Position numbers and translations under genes: made by a program
Part shown: positions 46,188 through 54,412 of the stretch, one piece after another
Layout: every line of letters starts with the position of its first letter
Numbering within the stretch: position 1 is the stretch's first letter
Notes under the pieces: model-generated
Told to the model about the DNA's origin: nothing
The model's database searches: none
Seen by the model: only the letters and a program-made list of their open reading frames with translations
Source: JANNWF01 sp052390415
GTDB lineage: Bacteria; Pseudomonadota; Gammaproteobacteria; Xanthomonadales; Xanthomonadaceae
Assembly: GCA_052390415.1 (NCBI GenBank)
Contig: JBQTGY010000027.1
Location: forward strand, 1-64,000
DNA length: 64,000 nt
Direction of reading: 5' to 3'

Positions 46188-48488
46188 ATGAGCAGCACAC
46201 GCAAACTATGGACCGCGCTCGCGGTCTTGCTGGTGATTTCTTTTTCGGTGCTGCTGTGGGTGGGCGGCGAGATTCACCGCGAGATGCCCCCCGTCCCCGA
46301 GCAGGTGATTTCCGAATCGGGAGATGTGGTTTTCACACGCGCTGATATCGAGACCGGACGGCAAGTGTGGCAGTCCATCGGCGGCCATCAGCTGGGTTCG
46401 ATCTGGGGCCATGGCAGTTACGTCGCGCCCGATTGGACAGCCGACTGGCTGCATCGCGAGGCGGTTGACGTGCTCGACCAGTGGGCCCGCCGCGATCATG
46501 CCGCACCGACCTACGCCGCACTGGATGCCGCCACCCAAGCGGCGCTGTCCGTCAGGCTGCAGCAAGAGGTACGCGCCAACACCTATGACGCGACTTCAGG
46601 CACGGTCAGCATCAGCGATCACCGCGCCATCGCCATCGCCAACGTCTCCGCGCACTACCAGAGCCTGTTCAGCAACGATCCGGCGACCGCCGTGCTGCGC
46701 GAGAACTATGCGATGAAGGACAACACCGTGCCCGATGCCGATCACCGCCGCGCGATGACGGCGTTCTACTGGTGGAGCGCGTGGTCGGCGGTCACCGAGC
46801 GCCCGGGCCAGGCCATCACCTACACCAACAATTGGCCGCACGAGCCGCTGGTCGGCAACACGCCGCCCTCCAATCTATTCATGTGGTCGGTGTTCAGCGT
46901 GCTGTTCTTGATCGCGGGAATTGCGCTGCTGGGCTGGCATTACGCCGTCACCCACAGCCGCGAAGAGGCACCGCTGGTACTGCCGGCCACCGACCCCTTG
47001 GCCGCCGTCGTGGTGACGCCATCAATGAAGGCCACCGCGAAATACTTCTGGGTAGTGATGGCGCTGTTTTTGGTGCAGATCCTGCTCGGCGCGATCACCG
47101 CGCACTATCAGGTCGAGGGGCAGGAAGCCTACGGATTCTCCCTCGCCAACTATCTCCCCTATTCGCTGACGCGCACCTGGCATACGCAACTGGCGGTGTT
47201 GTGGATCGCAACCGCCTGGCTGGGGATGGGTCTATATATTGGCCCGGCCATCTCCGGCCATGAGCCGAAATTTCAGGCGCTGGGCGTGCACGTGCTTTGG
47301 GTGTGCCTGATCATCATCGTGGTCGGCTCGTTCGTCGGCCAGTGGTTTGCGGTGATGCAGAAGCTGGGTCTGGCCAACAATTTCTGGTGGGGTCACCAGG
47401 GCTGGGAATACGTCGACATGGGCCGCTTCTGGCAGTGGTTCCTGTTCCTGGGTCTGGGCATCTGGCTGACACTGGTGGGGCGTTGTCTGGTGCCGGCGAT
47501 CCGCCAAGGCGGCGAATCGAAATCGATCACTACCCTGCTGTTTCTGTCCACCGTCGCCATCGGACTGTTCTACGGTGCTGGTCTGATGTGGGGTGAGCAC
47601 ACCCACCTGTCGATGGTCGAGTATTGGCGCTGGTGGGTGGTGCACATGTGGGTGGAGGGCTTCTTCGAGGTCTCCCCCGTCGCGGTGGTCGCTTTCCTGT
47701 TCACCAAGCTGGGCTTGATCAAGACCAGCACCGGCACGATGGCCACGCTGTTCGCGACCATCGTGTTCATGGCCGGCGGGGTATTGGGCACGCTGCATCA
47801 TCTGTACTTCACCGGCACGCCGGTGGCGGTGATCGCGCTGGGCGCTTCGTTCTCGGCGCTGGAAGTGGTACCGCTGGCCTACGTCGGCTTCGAGGCTTAC
47901 CACACCTTCAAGCTGGGCCACGCCACGCCGTGGATGCAGCGCTACCAGTGGCCGATCCTGTTCTTCGTGGCGGTGGCGTTCTGGAATCTCGTCGGTGCGG
48001 GTCTGTTCGGCTTTTTGATCAATCCGCCGCTGCCGCTGTATTACATGCAGGGTCTGAATCTGACTCCACTGCACGGTCACACCGCGCTGTTTGGCGTGTA
48101 CGGCATGCTGGGTATCGGCCTGATGCTGTTCTGCCTGCGTGGCTTGAAGCCGCACGCGATCTGGCCGGATGCACCACTGCGCACCGCATTCTGGGCGCTC
48201 AACATCGGCTTGGTCGGCATGGCCCTGCTCACCCTGCTGCCGATCGGCATCCTGCAACTCAACGCCGCGATCAACGAAGGCTATTGGTACGCGCGCTCGG
48301 CTGACTTCATGCAGCAGCCACTGATCGAGATGCTGGTGTGGATGCGGGTTCCCGGCGACACCATTTTCAGCGTTGGCGCGCTGTCGCTGGCGTGGTTTGT
48401 GGCAAGGCTGTGGATTGCTCACTACAAATCAACCGTTGAGACCGACGCGATGCCCGCCATGATGCAGGGGGTCAGTATCAAGCCATAA
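46188..48488 (+). CDS. norB: Quinol-dependent nitric oxide reductase
   Basis: 766 residues. Reduces 2 NO to N2O with electrons from quinol (qNOR type): an N-terminal extension carrying the cytochrome-c-like fold without heme ('GRQVWQSIGGHQLGSIWGHG' region) is fused to the 12-helix heme-copper oxidase-like core. The core shows 'WHTQLAVLWIATAWLGMGLY', 'WWVVHMWVEGFFEV' and 'GTLHHLYFTGTP' with the histidine ligands. No separate norC is present or needed. Preceded by an FNR box. Confidence 0.95.
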   Translation: MSSTRKLWTALAVLLVISFSVLLWVGGEIHREMPPVPEQVISESGDVVFTRADIETGRQVWQSIGGHQLGSIWGHGSYVAPDWTADWLHREAVDVLDQWARRDHAAPTYAALDAATQAALSVRLQQEVRANTYDATSGTVSISDHRAIAIANVSAHYQSLFSNDPATAVLRENYAMKDNTVPDADHRRAMTAFYWWSAWSAVTERPGQAITYTNNWPHEPLVGNTPPSNLFMWSVFSVLFLIAGIALLGWHYAVTHSREEAPLVLPATDPLAAVVVTPSMKATAKYFWVVMALFLVQILLGAITAHYQVEGQEAYGFSLANYLPYSLTRTWHTQLAVLWIATAWLGMGLYIGPAISGHEPKFQALGVHVLWVCLIIIVVGSFVGQWFAVMQKLGLANNFWWGHQGWEYVDMGRFWQWFLFLGLGIWLTLVGRCLVPAIRQGGESKSITTLLFLSTVAIGLFYGAGLMWGEHTHLSMVEYWRWWVVHMWVEGFFEVSPVAVVAFLFTKLGLIKTSTGTMATLFATIVFMAGGVLGTLHHLYFTGTPVAVIALGASFSALEVVPLAYVGFEAYHTFKLGHATPWMQRYQWPILFFVAVAFWNLVGAGLFGFLINPPLPLYYMQGLNLTPLHGHTALFGVYGMLGIGLMLFCLRGLKPHAIWPDAPLRTAFWALNIGLVGMALLTLLPIGILQLNAAINEGYWYARSADFMQQPLIEMLVWMRVPGDTIFSVGALSLAWFVARLWIAHYKSTVETDAMPAMMQGVSIKP

Positions 48489-48504
48489 CAGCCTCTGATT
48501 ACCT

Positions 48505-48705
48505 GAGCCTCAGCTCGTCATTCTCGCGAAGGCACACTGCTGTCCGGGGAAGTCGAACGCCCCGCTGGCGAAACCGAACAACAAAGCGTCGCCCCCGCGA
48601 AGGCGGGAACCCTTTGACTTGAATGCCACAAGGCGCTGGGCCCCCGCCTTCGCGGGGGCGACGAGCGTTGGCATCAAGCAGTTGCGATCACACTTCGCGG
48701 GTGGG
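48505..48705. repeat. Dispersed repeat, left copy
   Basis: Contains GTCGCCCCCGCGAAGGCGGG and its inverted partner, the phrase CACTGCTGTCCGGGGAA and GGCATCAAGC. Its reverse complement matches 57515-57772 closely over most of its length, so the two copies are inverted and flank nnrS to sco. Confidence 0.8.
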
Positions 48706-48781
48706 AGTCTCCAGAAAGGGCTGCGCAAGCAGCCCTTTTTGTTGGCCGTCGCAGCGATCGCTGAGAAGGATTGGCGAAGGC

Positions 48782-48823
48782 CTGATGCGGATCAAGGCGA
48801 CGACGAGCAGCACGACGCAGCAT
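48782..48823 (+). promoter_or_regulatory. FNR-box promoter of nnrS
   Basis: Box CTGATGCGGATCAA at 48782-48795 (9 of 10) and -10 CAGCAT at 48818-48823, offset 36. The predicted start is 48830, one base before ATG 48831. The alternative ATG 48822 lies inside the -10 hexamer and could not be used from this promoter. Confidence 0.75.
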
Positions 48824-48830
48824 GTTCCCC

Positions 48831-50042
48831 ATGGAAAACACATCAAGCCCGCGCGCGCTCCTGCTCACCGCCATCGCTGCTGCACCGCACCGATTGCTGT
48901 TCTTCATCGGTGCTTTCAGCGTACTGGCCGCCATGGCCTGGTGGACCGCGTGGCTGGGCGGTCGGATGCCGGTGCCGTCGGTGCCGGCTGGCTGGATGCA
49001 CGGATTCATCATGCAGTACCAGGTGCTGCCGGCCTTCATCTTCGGCTTCCTGCTGACCGTGTTTCCGCGTTGGATGGGACAGACCGAGGCCAGTCGCTGG
49101 CACTACCTGCCGGTGGGCCTGGGGCTGCTGTTGGGGCAGGTGCTGACGCTGATCGGGTTGGCCATGGGTTCGGATGTGTGGATCCACATCGGCGTATTGA
49201 ACACACTGGCGGGCTGGATTGCGGGCATGGCGGTGCTGGGCGGCTGGCTATGGCGCGACCGCGGCAGCAATTGGCATGCCAGATCCTGTTTTGCCGCGCT
49301 GATGATGGGCTTGGCCGGACTGCTGGCGTTTGTCGGCTTCCTGCATACCGCCAATCCGCGCTTGGCCTTTGCCATGCTCAAGATCGGCAGCTTCGGTCTG
49401 CTGCTACCGATCTTTGCCACGGTCGCGCACCGGATGTTCCCGTTCTTTGCCGGCAACGTGGTGCCGGGCTACCAGCCTTGGCGGCCGCTAGCCTGGTTGG
49501 CGGCACTCTGGCCCCTGTGTGTGGCGCATCTGGCGCTGGAGTTGCTGCACGTACATCACTGGCTGTGGGTGGTGGATGCGCCGATGCTCGCTCTCACCGC
49601 GTATGCACTGTGGCGCTGGTGGCCACGCGGACCGATGCCGCCGCTGCTGCGGGTATTGTTTGTCGGGTTCGCCTGGCTACCCATCGCGCTGACGCTGTAT
49701 CTCGCACAGAGCCTGTGGTTTGCCGCCAGCGGCGAGTTCGCCCTTGGCCGCGCACCGGTGCACGCGCTGTCGGTGGGCTTTTTCGGCAGCCTGCTGGTGG
49801 CGATGGTGACGCGGGTGACCCAGGGCCATTCGGGCCGGCCCCTGCAACTGGGGCGCATCCCGGCGCTCGCCTTCATCGGCATGCAACTGGTGGCGGTACT
49901 GCGCGTGGCTGCCGAATTGGTCCCCGATCCTGCACCTTGGATGCTGGCAGCAAGCGTCGGTTGGCTGGCGGTGTTCACGCCTTGGGTGCTGCGTTCGCTG
50001 TGGATCTATGCCACCCCGCGGGTTGATGGCAAGCCCGAATAG
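48831..50042 (+). CDS. nnrS: NnrS family membrane heme/copper protein
   Basis: 403 residues from ATG 48831, about 12 transmembrane helices. NnrS proteins protect cells against NO stress and accompany NO reductase genes. Features include 'AAPHRLLFFIGAFSVLAAMAWW' (in part APHRLLFFIGAFSV), 'GWMHGFIMQYQVLPAFIFGFLLTVFPRW' (in part HGFIMQYQVLPAFIFGFL) and 'VAHRMFPFFAGNVVPGY'. Histidines and tyrosines in these loops are likely metal ligands. The next gene starts 24 bases downstream. Confidence 0.93.
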   Translation: MENTSSPRALLLTAIAAAPHRLLFFIGAFSVLAAMAWWTAWLGGRMPVPSVPAGWMHGFIMQYQVLPAFIFGFLLTVFPRWMGQTEASRWHYLPVGLGLLLGQVLTLIGLAMGSDVWIHIGVLNTLAGWIAGMAVLGGWLWRDRGSNWHARSCFAALMMGLAGLLAFVGFLHTANPRLAFAMLKIGSFGLLLPIFATVAHRMFPFFAGNVVPGYQPWRPLAWLAALWPLCVAHLALELLHVHHWLWVVDAPMLALTAYALWRWWPRGPMPPLLRVLFVGFAWLPIALTLYLAQSLWFAASGEFALGRAPVHALSVGFFGSLLVAMVTRVTQGHSGRPLQLGRIPALAFIGMQLVAVLRVAAELVPDPAPWMLAASVGWLAVFTPWVLRSLWIYATPRVDGKPE

Positions 50043-50066
50043 CGCCCCCTTGAATGACGCCAGCCG

Positions 50067-50468
50067 ATGATCGAGTTCTACCCGCAGATCAAGTCAGTGC
50101 ATGTCGCTTGCGTGATCGCAAGCGGCCTGCTGTTCGCACTGCGCGGCGCGGCGGTGCTGGCGGGTGCGCGCTGGGCAATGGCCGCGCCGCTGCGCTATCT
50201 CAGCTACAGCATCGACACTGCGCTACTGACCGCGGCGCTGATGCTGCTGACCGCACTCAAGCTCAATCCCTTGGTGGTGCCGTGGCTGTCGGTGAAGCTG
50301 ACGCTATTGGTCGTATATGTCGTGCTGGGCAGCCTGGCGTTGAAGCGAGCGCGCAGCCGACGCGCGCAAACCATCGGCTACGTCGCGGCGTTGGCGATCT
50401 ACGTCTTCATCTATTTCGTCGCGCGTACTCACCACCCGCTGGGGCTGTTACAGGGATTGAGCAGTTGA
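50067..50468 (+). CDS. SirB2-like membrane protein
   Basis: 133 residues, four hydrophobic helices, with 'FYPQIKSVHVACVIASGLLF', 'LRYLSYSIDTALLTAALML' and 'WLSVKLTLLVVYVVLGSLAL', the SirB2 family pattern. Co-directional with nnrS and 24 bases after it. The histidines in the first and last helices suggest heme or quinone binding. Exact role unknown. Confidence 0.82.
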   Translation: MIEFYPQIKSVHVACVIASGLLFALRGAAVLAGARWAMAAPLRYLSYSIDTALLTAALMLLTALKLNPLVVPWLSVKLTLLVVYVVLGSLALKRARSRRAQTIGYVAALAIYVFIYFVARTHHPLGLLQGLSS

Positions 50469-50604
50469 GTGGATAGGTCAGCGGTTCACCAAGGCTGCAT
50501 CCAAGTGCGGTTGGGTCGCCTGATCGACTGTATTCATTTTTCACCGCCGCCGGCTGCGATTGGTATCCACCGAGGCACCGGCAACCGCAACCCTTGCGGA
50601 CGTC

Positions 50605-52854
50605 TTATTCAACCAGACGAAACACGCCTCGACCGCTGGCTTTGGCCGCGTACAACGCTTCGTCAGCGCGCTTCAGCAAGGAAGCTCCGTCGATCTCGCC
50701 AGCCCTGCGTATGGCAACACCGATGCTGGTAGAGAGCCGCTTTGAGTGCCCAAGAATCGCGAACGGCGGGGCCATTGCTTGCAGAATCTTGTGCGCGACC
50801 ACGGCCGCCTCGTCGGGCGCGTGCAGGCCTTCGAGAATGATTACAAACTCATCGCCGGCCAAGCGCGCCACGGTGTCGACTTGGCGCACCGAGCCAGTGA
50901 GCCGGCGGCCGAATTCCTGCAACACTTGGTCGCCACCGTTGTGACCCAGACTATCGTTGATGCTTTTGAAGTGGTCCAAGTCGAGGAACATCAGGGCCAT
51001 GAGCTGGCCCGAGCGCTCGCTGCGAGCGATCGCATCAATGAGCTTGTCGTTGTAACGATTGCGATTGGGCAAGCCCGTCAATGCATCAAACTGAGCCAAA
51101 GTCCGTAGCTGGCTTTCGATCTGTTTGACCGCGGTCACATCGTGGATCAGCCCATAGATGCCTAGCACCTTGCCGCACGGGCCGACATCCGGCACATACG
51201 TGACATGCACATGGCGGGCTCGGGTGTCCTTCGGCTCCAACTCGAAGCTGATGTGCTCGCCCGCCAGCGCACGCTCGATGAAGGGTTCGATTTCTGCGTA
51301 GGTATCGACGCTATAGACCTCGGACAGGCGACGTCCGGTGATTTCATCCAGCGGCCGCTGCAGCCACTTTTCATACGTGGAATTGTTGAAGCGGAAGGTC
51401 CGTTCGGTATCGATGTAGGCAATCAACACCGGCAAATTGTCAGTAATGAGGCGCAGCCGTCGCTCGCCGGCAGCCAAACGCAACTCCGCATCCTTGTGGG
51501 GGGTGATGTCGAAAGTCATGGCGTAAAAGCCGCGCACGTTGCCGTTGCCGTCGATGTCAGGAACGTAGTTTGATTGAAAGTAGTAATCGCGGTCCTTGCC
51601 TGGAGCCTTGCCCTCGAAGTTGACCAGCTCGCCGCGCAGCACCGCATCCACGTGCTCGGCTAGCAGCGCATATACCGCTTCGCCGCGCACCTCGCGCATG
51701 CTGCGGCCGATCATGCTCGCTGGATCCACTCCGAAGGTGCGGCCAATGGCCGCGTTCGCGAAGCGATAGCGCTGGTCGTGATCGATATAGGCGACCAGCG
51801 CGGGCAGATTGTCGGTAACCAGGCGCAATCGTCGCTCGTTGCTGCGTACCGCACGTTCAGCCGCGTCCTGCGCGGTGATATCACGCACGACGCCACGATA
51901 GCCGCTGAATCGGCCGCTGTGGTCATACGCTGGCCGTCCCTGATTCAGCAGCAAACGTCTGACTCCGTCATCACCCAGGATAGACAAGCGCTGGTTGTCG
52001 AAGACTCGCCGATTGCGCATGGGCTCGATGAAGGAGGCAAGGTCCGGGGAGCTCGGAAATCGCTTGCGCCAAACGGAGTCCGGCGTGTGGCCCAGCATTT
52101 GCGATACAGCCAACCCGATGGCGTGCGCAAAGCTCGGGGATACGTAAGTCAATCGCAGCTCGGCGTCGGTTTCCCAGAATCCGTCGGCAGCGATCTCGGC
52201 GAAATCGTTGAAACGAGTAGCGCTGCTTTCAGCGGCAGTGAGCGCCACCGTCTGCGCGGTGTGAGCCTCCTGCAACAGATTTCGATAGCGCTGCAAGGCG
52301 TGTTGGATCAGGACACCAATCACCGCCGAGCCCAGACTGAAGAACAAGGGAACTCGATCCGTTGCCGACTTGACCCACTCGGGATCTGGATTGATGGGCG
52401 GCTCGTACCCGGAGCGCTTCAAATACGCCACGGCGAGGATCTGGACCACGGTCAGAATGGTCCACAACACTCCGACCCGCGGCGTTGAAATCAGGATGGC
52501 GAACAGGACTAGCGTGGGCAGCGAGATGTTGGCGCCGAGCGAGCGTCCTGCAGTGCTGAAATTGATCGCGGTCACCGCGGTGAAGAGCACGACTATCAGC
52601 GCGCATGCACTGCGATCGACATCACCACCACGAACCAGACCGATCAACACAGCGAAAATCGCGACAACGGCAATGGCGCTGATGAACCCGAGTGCCGGGG
52701 TGCCCCAAACCAACTCCGTTACGAACACGAAACTGGTGACGAACATCTCAAACGCAGCAAAGGCGAACACGAGGGCGTAGCGAAGTCTTGCTTCCGGATT
52801 GCCGCGAGCCGCGGCTGGCAGCCACCGGTCAAAACGTCCAGCGATTCCGGTCAT
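50605..52854 (-). CDS. Membrane-bound PAS-PAS-PAS-GGDEF diguanylate cyclase
   Basis: 749 residues. About six hydrophobic helices lie in the first ~190 residues (MASE-like sensor). Three PAS/PAC units follow (two start with near-identical 'RRLRLVTDNLPALVAYIDHD' and 'RRLRLITDNLPVLIAYIDTE'). A C-terminal GGDEF domain has the active-site variant AGDEF in 'VARLAGDEFVIILEG', 'GLPNRNRYNDKL' and 'FLDLDHFKSINDSLGHNGGDQ'. It likely makes cyclic di-GMP in response to a membrane or redox cue. Placed inside the NO-respiration island but with no FNR box. Confidence 0.9.
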   Translation of the reverse strand: MTGIAGRFDRWLPAAARGNPEARLRYALVFAFAAFEMFVTSFVFVTELVWGTPALGFISAIAVVAIFAVLIGLVRGGDVDRSACALIVVLFTAVTAINFSTAGRSLGANISLPTLVLFAILISTPRVGVLWTILTVVQILAVAYLKRSGYEPPINPDPEWVKSATDRVPLFFSLGSAVIGVLIQHALQRYRNLLQEAHTAQTVALTAAESSATRFNDFAEIAADGFWETDAELRLTYVSPSFAHAIGLAVSQMLGHTPDSVWRKRFPSSPDLASFIEPMRNRRVFDNQRLSILGDDGVRRLLLNQGRPAYDHSGRFSGYRGVVRDITAQDAAERAVRSNERRLRLVTDNLPALVAYIDHDQRYRFANAAIGRTFGVDPASMIGRSMREVRGEAVYALLAEHVDAVLRGELVNFEGKAPGKDRDYYFQSNYVPDIDGNGNVRGFYAMTFDITPHKDAELRLAAGERRLRLITDNLPVLIAYIDTERTFRFNNSTYEKWLQRPLDEITGRRLSEVYSVDTYAEIEPFIERALAGEHISFELEPKDTRARHVHVTYVPDVGPCGKVLGIYGLIHDVTAVKQIESQLRTLAQFDALTGLPNRNRYNDKLIDAIARSERSGQLMALMFLDLDHFKSINDSLGHNGGDQVLQEFGRRLTGSVRQVDTVARLAGDEFVIILEGLHAPDEAAVVAHKILQAMAPPFAILGHSKRLSTSIGVAIRRAGEIDGASLLKRADEALYAAKASGRGVFRLVE

Positions 52855-52877
52855 GGCGGCGAACGCCTTACATAGCG

Positions 52878-52968
52878 GGGGCTGATCAAACGATCAGTTC
52901 AACAGACCGCTGAAGTCTAGCTCAGGCCCACCTGCCGGAAATGACCAAGGGGCTGATCGGTTGAGCAG
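52878..52968. repeat. Two 20-base direct repeats upstream of the GGDEF gene
   Basis: GGGGCTGATCAAACGATCAG at 52878-52897 and GGGGCTGATCGGTTGAGCAG at 52949-52968, 71 bases apart. The first contains the palindrome CTGATC-AAAC-GATCAG. Located just upstream of the diguanylate cyclase gene; possible regulator sites. Confidence 0.45.
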
Positions 52969-52980
52969 AAGCCGCTCGGG

Positions 52981-54177
52981 TCAATAGCTCCACTCAACTT
53001 GCAACCACGCCTTGGTGGTATCACGAGCAAAGCGGTCGCTGCGGAAATCCGCCAGCTTCAGCAAACCCATCAGACCGCCGGGCAATGGAAAAGCGAGCGA
53101 GGCGTCCCACTCGGAGCCGTATCGATCGCCGCCGCGTTCGGCCCGGTAATCGTGCCAAGCGATGGTCCAGATCAACCTGTCCTGCCAACCACCGGTGCCG
53201 GTCTTGCCGGTGGCCAGCAGGTAGCGGTCTTCGAGGCCGTTGACCGGCGTGGTGGTGAATTTGTCGGCCCAGCCGTTGAAGGCGTGCAGGGTCGCGAGCG
53301 GCGTCTGTAGCGCGCCGCTGCCGTCGCTGCCGAGGTGTTCCCAACCCAGCTTTCCGGTGAGGCGGCCTTGCGTCAGCGCCGCTTCGGCAAGCCAATAGCC
53401 GACGTCGATGGCACGCGGATTGTCGGCATGGTCGTATTGCCTGGCTGCTTCCAGCTGCCAAGCCAAAGTGGACGATCGCAAGGAGCGGTTGCCCGTCCAA
53501 CGCATGCCGAAGGTTTGCGTCGATGCGACTGCGACATCGTGATCCTCTACCCAATAGGCGTAGCCGACCAAACTGCCCAGCGGCAACGTCCAGGCAGCGT
53601 TGGCCAGATGCCCACTCAGATTGCGCTCACGCGCCAGCGGATCGACGGCCTCGTCGCCAGCGACGCGATGCACGCGATCAAGGAAGTAGTAATGCAGTGC
53701 CATGCTCGCAGACGGCGAGACATCGAGCGCCAGCGCGTCGAAAGTCTGCTCGTTCTGGCGCCAGCCGACGTTGCCGACAAAGCGCTGGTTGTCCAGCAGA
53801 ATGCGCTGGCGACCGAGCGTGGCGCTGGCAAGCTCACCGCGCCAGGCAACCCAGGCTTGATTGAGCTCCAGGGCGCGTGCGTCTGCTACCACCGGGAAGG
53901 CAGTCTCGGCATTTGCACCTGAGTTGAAATCATCACTCAACTCGGCCACACCCTCAGCTTCCCAACCCAGCGCGAAGCCGGAAGCGTACTGCTGACTCCA
54001 GCCCAACCGCAGACGCAAGGTGTCGGCCGAGGCGTGTCGCACGAAGGCATCGTCCTGCACGGATTCGTGTCGATAGCGCAGGTGGGTGATCCACGTGCCG
54101 GCATCATGCTCAACCGCTGACGCGCCTTGGCAGGCAGAACACGCCAGTACGGCGGCGGCCACTCGGTTTCGCTTCAT
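52981..54177 (-). CDS. Outer-membrane beta-barrel porin (alginate-export type)
   Basis: 398 residues from ATG 54177. Signal peptide MKRNRVAAAVLACSACQGASA, then alternating short strands with aromatic girdles, ending in '...AWLQVEWSY' with a terminal aromatic residue as in barrel proteins. Phrases such as 'TLGRQRILLDNQRFVGNVGWRQNEQTFDA' (in part GRQRILLDNQRFVGNVGWRQ) match the alginate_exp family, which includes general porins. Divergent from nirK and with its own FNR box, so likely an anaerobic outer-membrane pore. The reading frame upstream of 54177 lacks a signal peptide. Confidence 0.85.
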   Translation of the reverse strand: MKRNRVAAAVLACSACQGASAVEHDAGTWITHLRYRHESVQDDAFVRHASADTLRLRLGWSQQYASGFALGWEAEGVAELSDDFNSGANAETAFPVVADARALELNQAWVAWRGELASATLGRQRILLDNQRFVGNVGWRQNEQTFDALALDVSPSASMALHYYFLDRVHRVAGDEAVDPLARERNLSGHLANAAWTLPLGSLVGYAYWVEDHDVAVASTQTFGMRWTGNRSLRSSTLAWQLEAARQYDHADNPRAIDVGYWLAEAALTQGRLTGKLGWEHLGSDGSGALQTPLATLHAFNGWADKFTTTPVNGLEDRYLLATGKTGTGGWQDRLIWTIAWHDYRAERGGDRYGSEWDASLAFPLPGGLMGLLKLADFRSDRFARDTTKAWLQVEWSY

Positions 54178-54216
54178 CGTCGTTTCCCGTCGCCACCCTT
54201 GACCGGGCCGACTGCC

Positions 54217-54258
54217 ATCGTGGCTGCTATCGGAGCGGGCGACCCTGAGCCAGATCAA
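54217..54258 (-). promoter_or_regulatory. FNR-box promoter of the porin
   Basis: On the minus strand: box TTGATCTGGCTCAG (54258-54245, 8 of 10) and -10 CACGAT (54222-54217), offset 36 as in the five plus-strand cases. The predicted start, 54210, leaves a 33-base leader. Confidence 0.68.
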
Positions 54259-54328
54259 GCCAACCTCACTTTGGTACAAGGCGACTACGTTCGCAGGCGC
54301 ACTTTGCTGCGCGGAGATTGGGAGTCGC

Positions 54329-54370
54329 TTGATCCAGATCATCGAAGGTGATCGGCAAAAGCGACACGCT
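54329..54370 (+). promoter_or_regulatory. FNR-box promoter of nirK
   Basis: Box TTGATCCAGATCAT at 54329-54342 (9 of 10) and -10 CACGCT at 54365-54370, offset 36. The predicted start 54377 gives a 36-base leader with a GGAG site before ATG 54413. Confidence 0.75.
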
Positions 54371-54412
54371 GGATCTGGACTCGCCCTTGTGTCCTTGTCT
54401 GGAGACCGATCC

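Larger units (their letters stand above)
48489..48830. other. norB-nnrS intergenic region
   Basis: No gene. About 200 bases are a dispersed repeat (48505-48705) rich in CCCCCGCGAAGGCGGG palindromes; the rest holds the FNR-box promoter of nnrS. Confidence 0.65.

Noticed and set aside
52882..52897. FNR box upstream of the GGDEF gene
   Set aside because: TGAT and ATCA half-sites are separated by six bases instead of four, and no matching -10 at the fixed offset.
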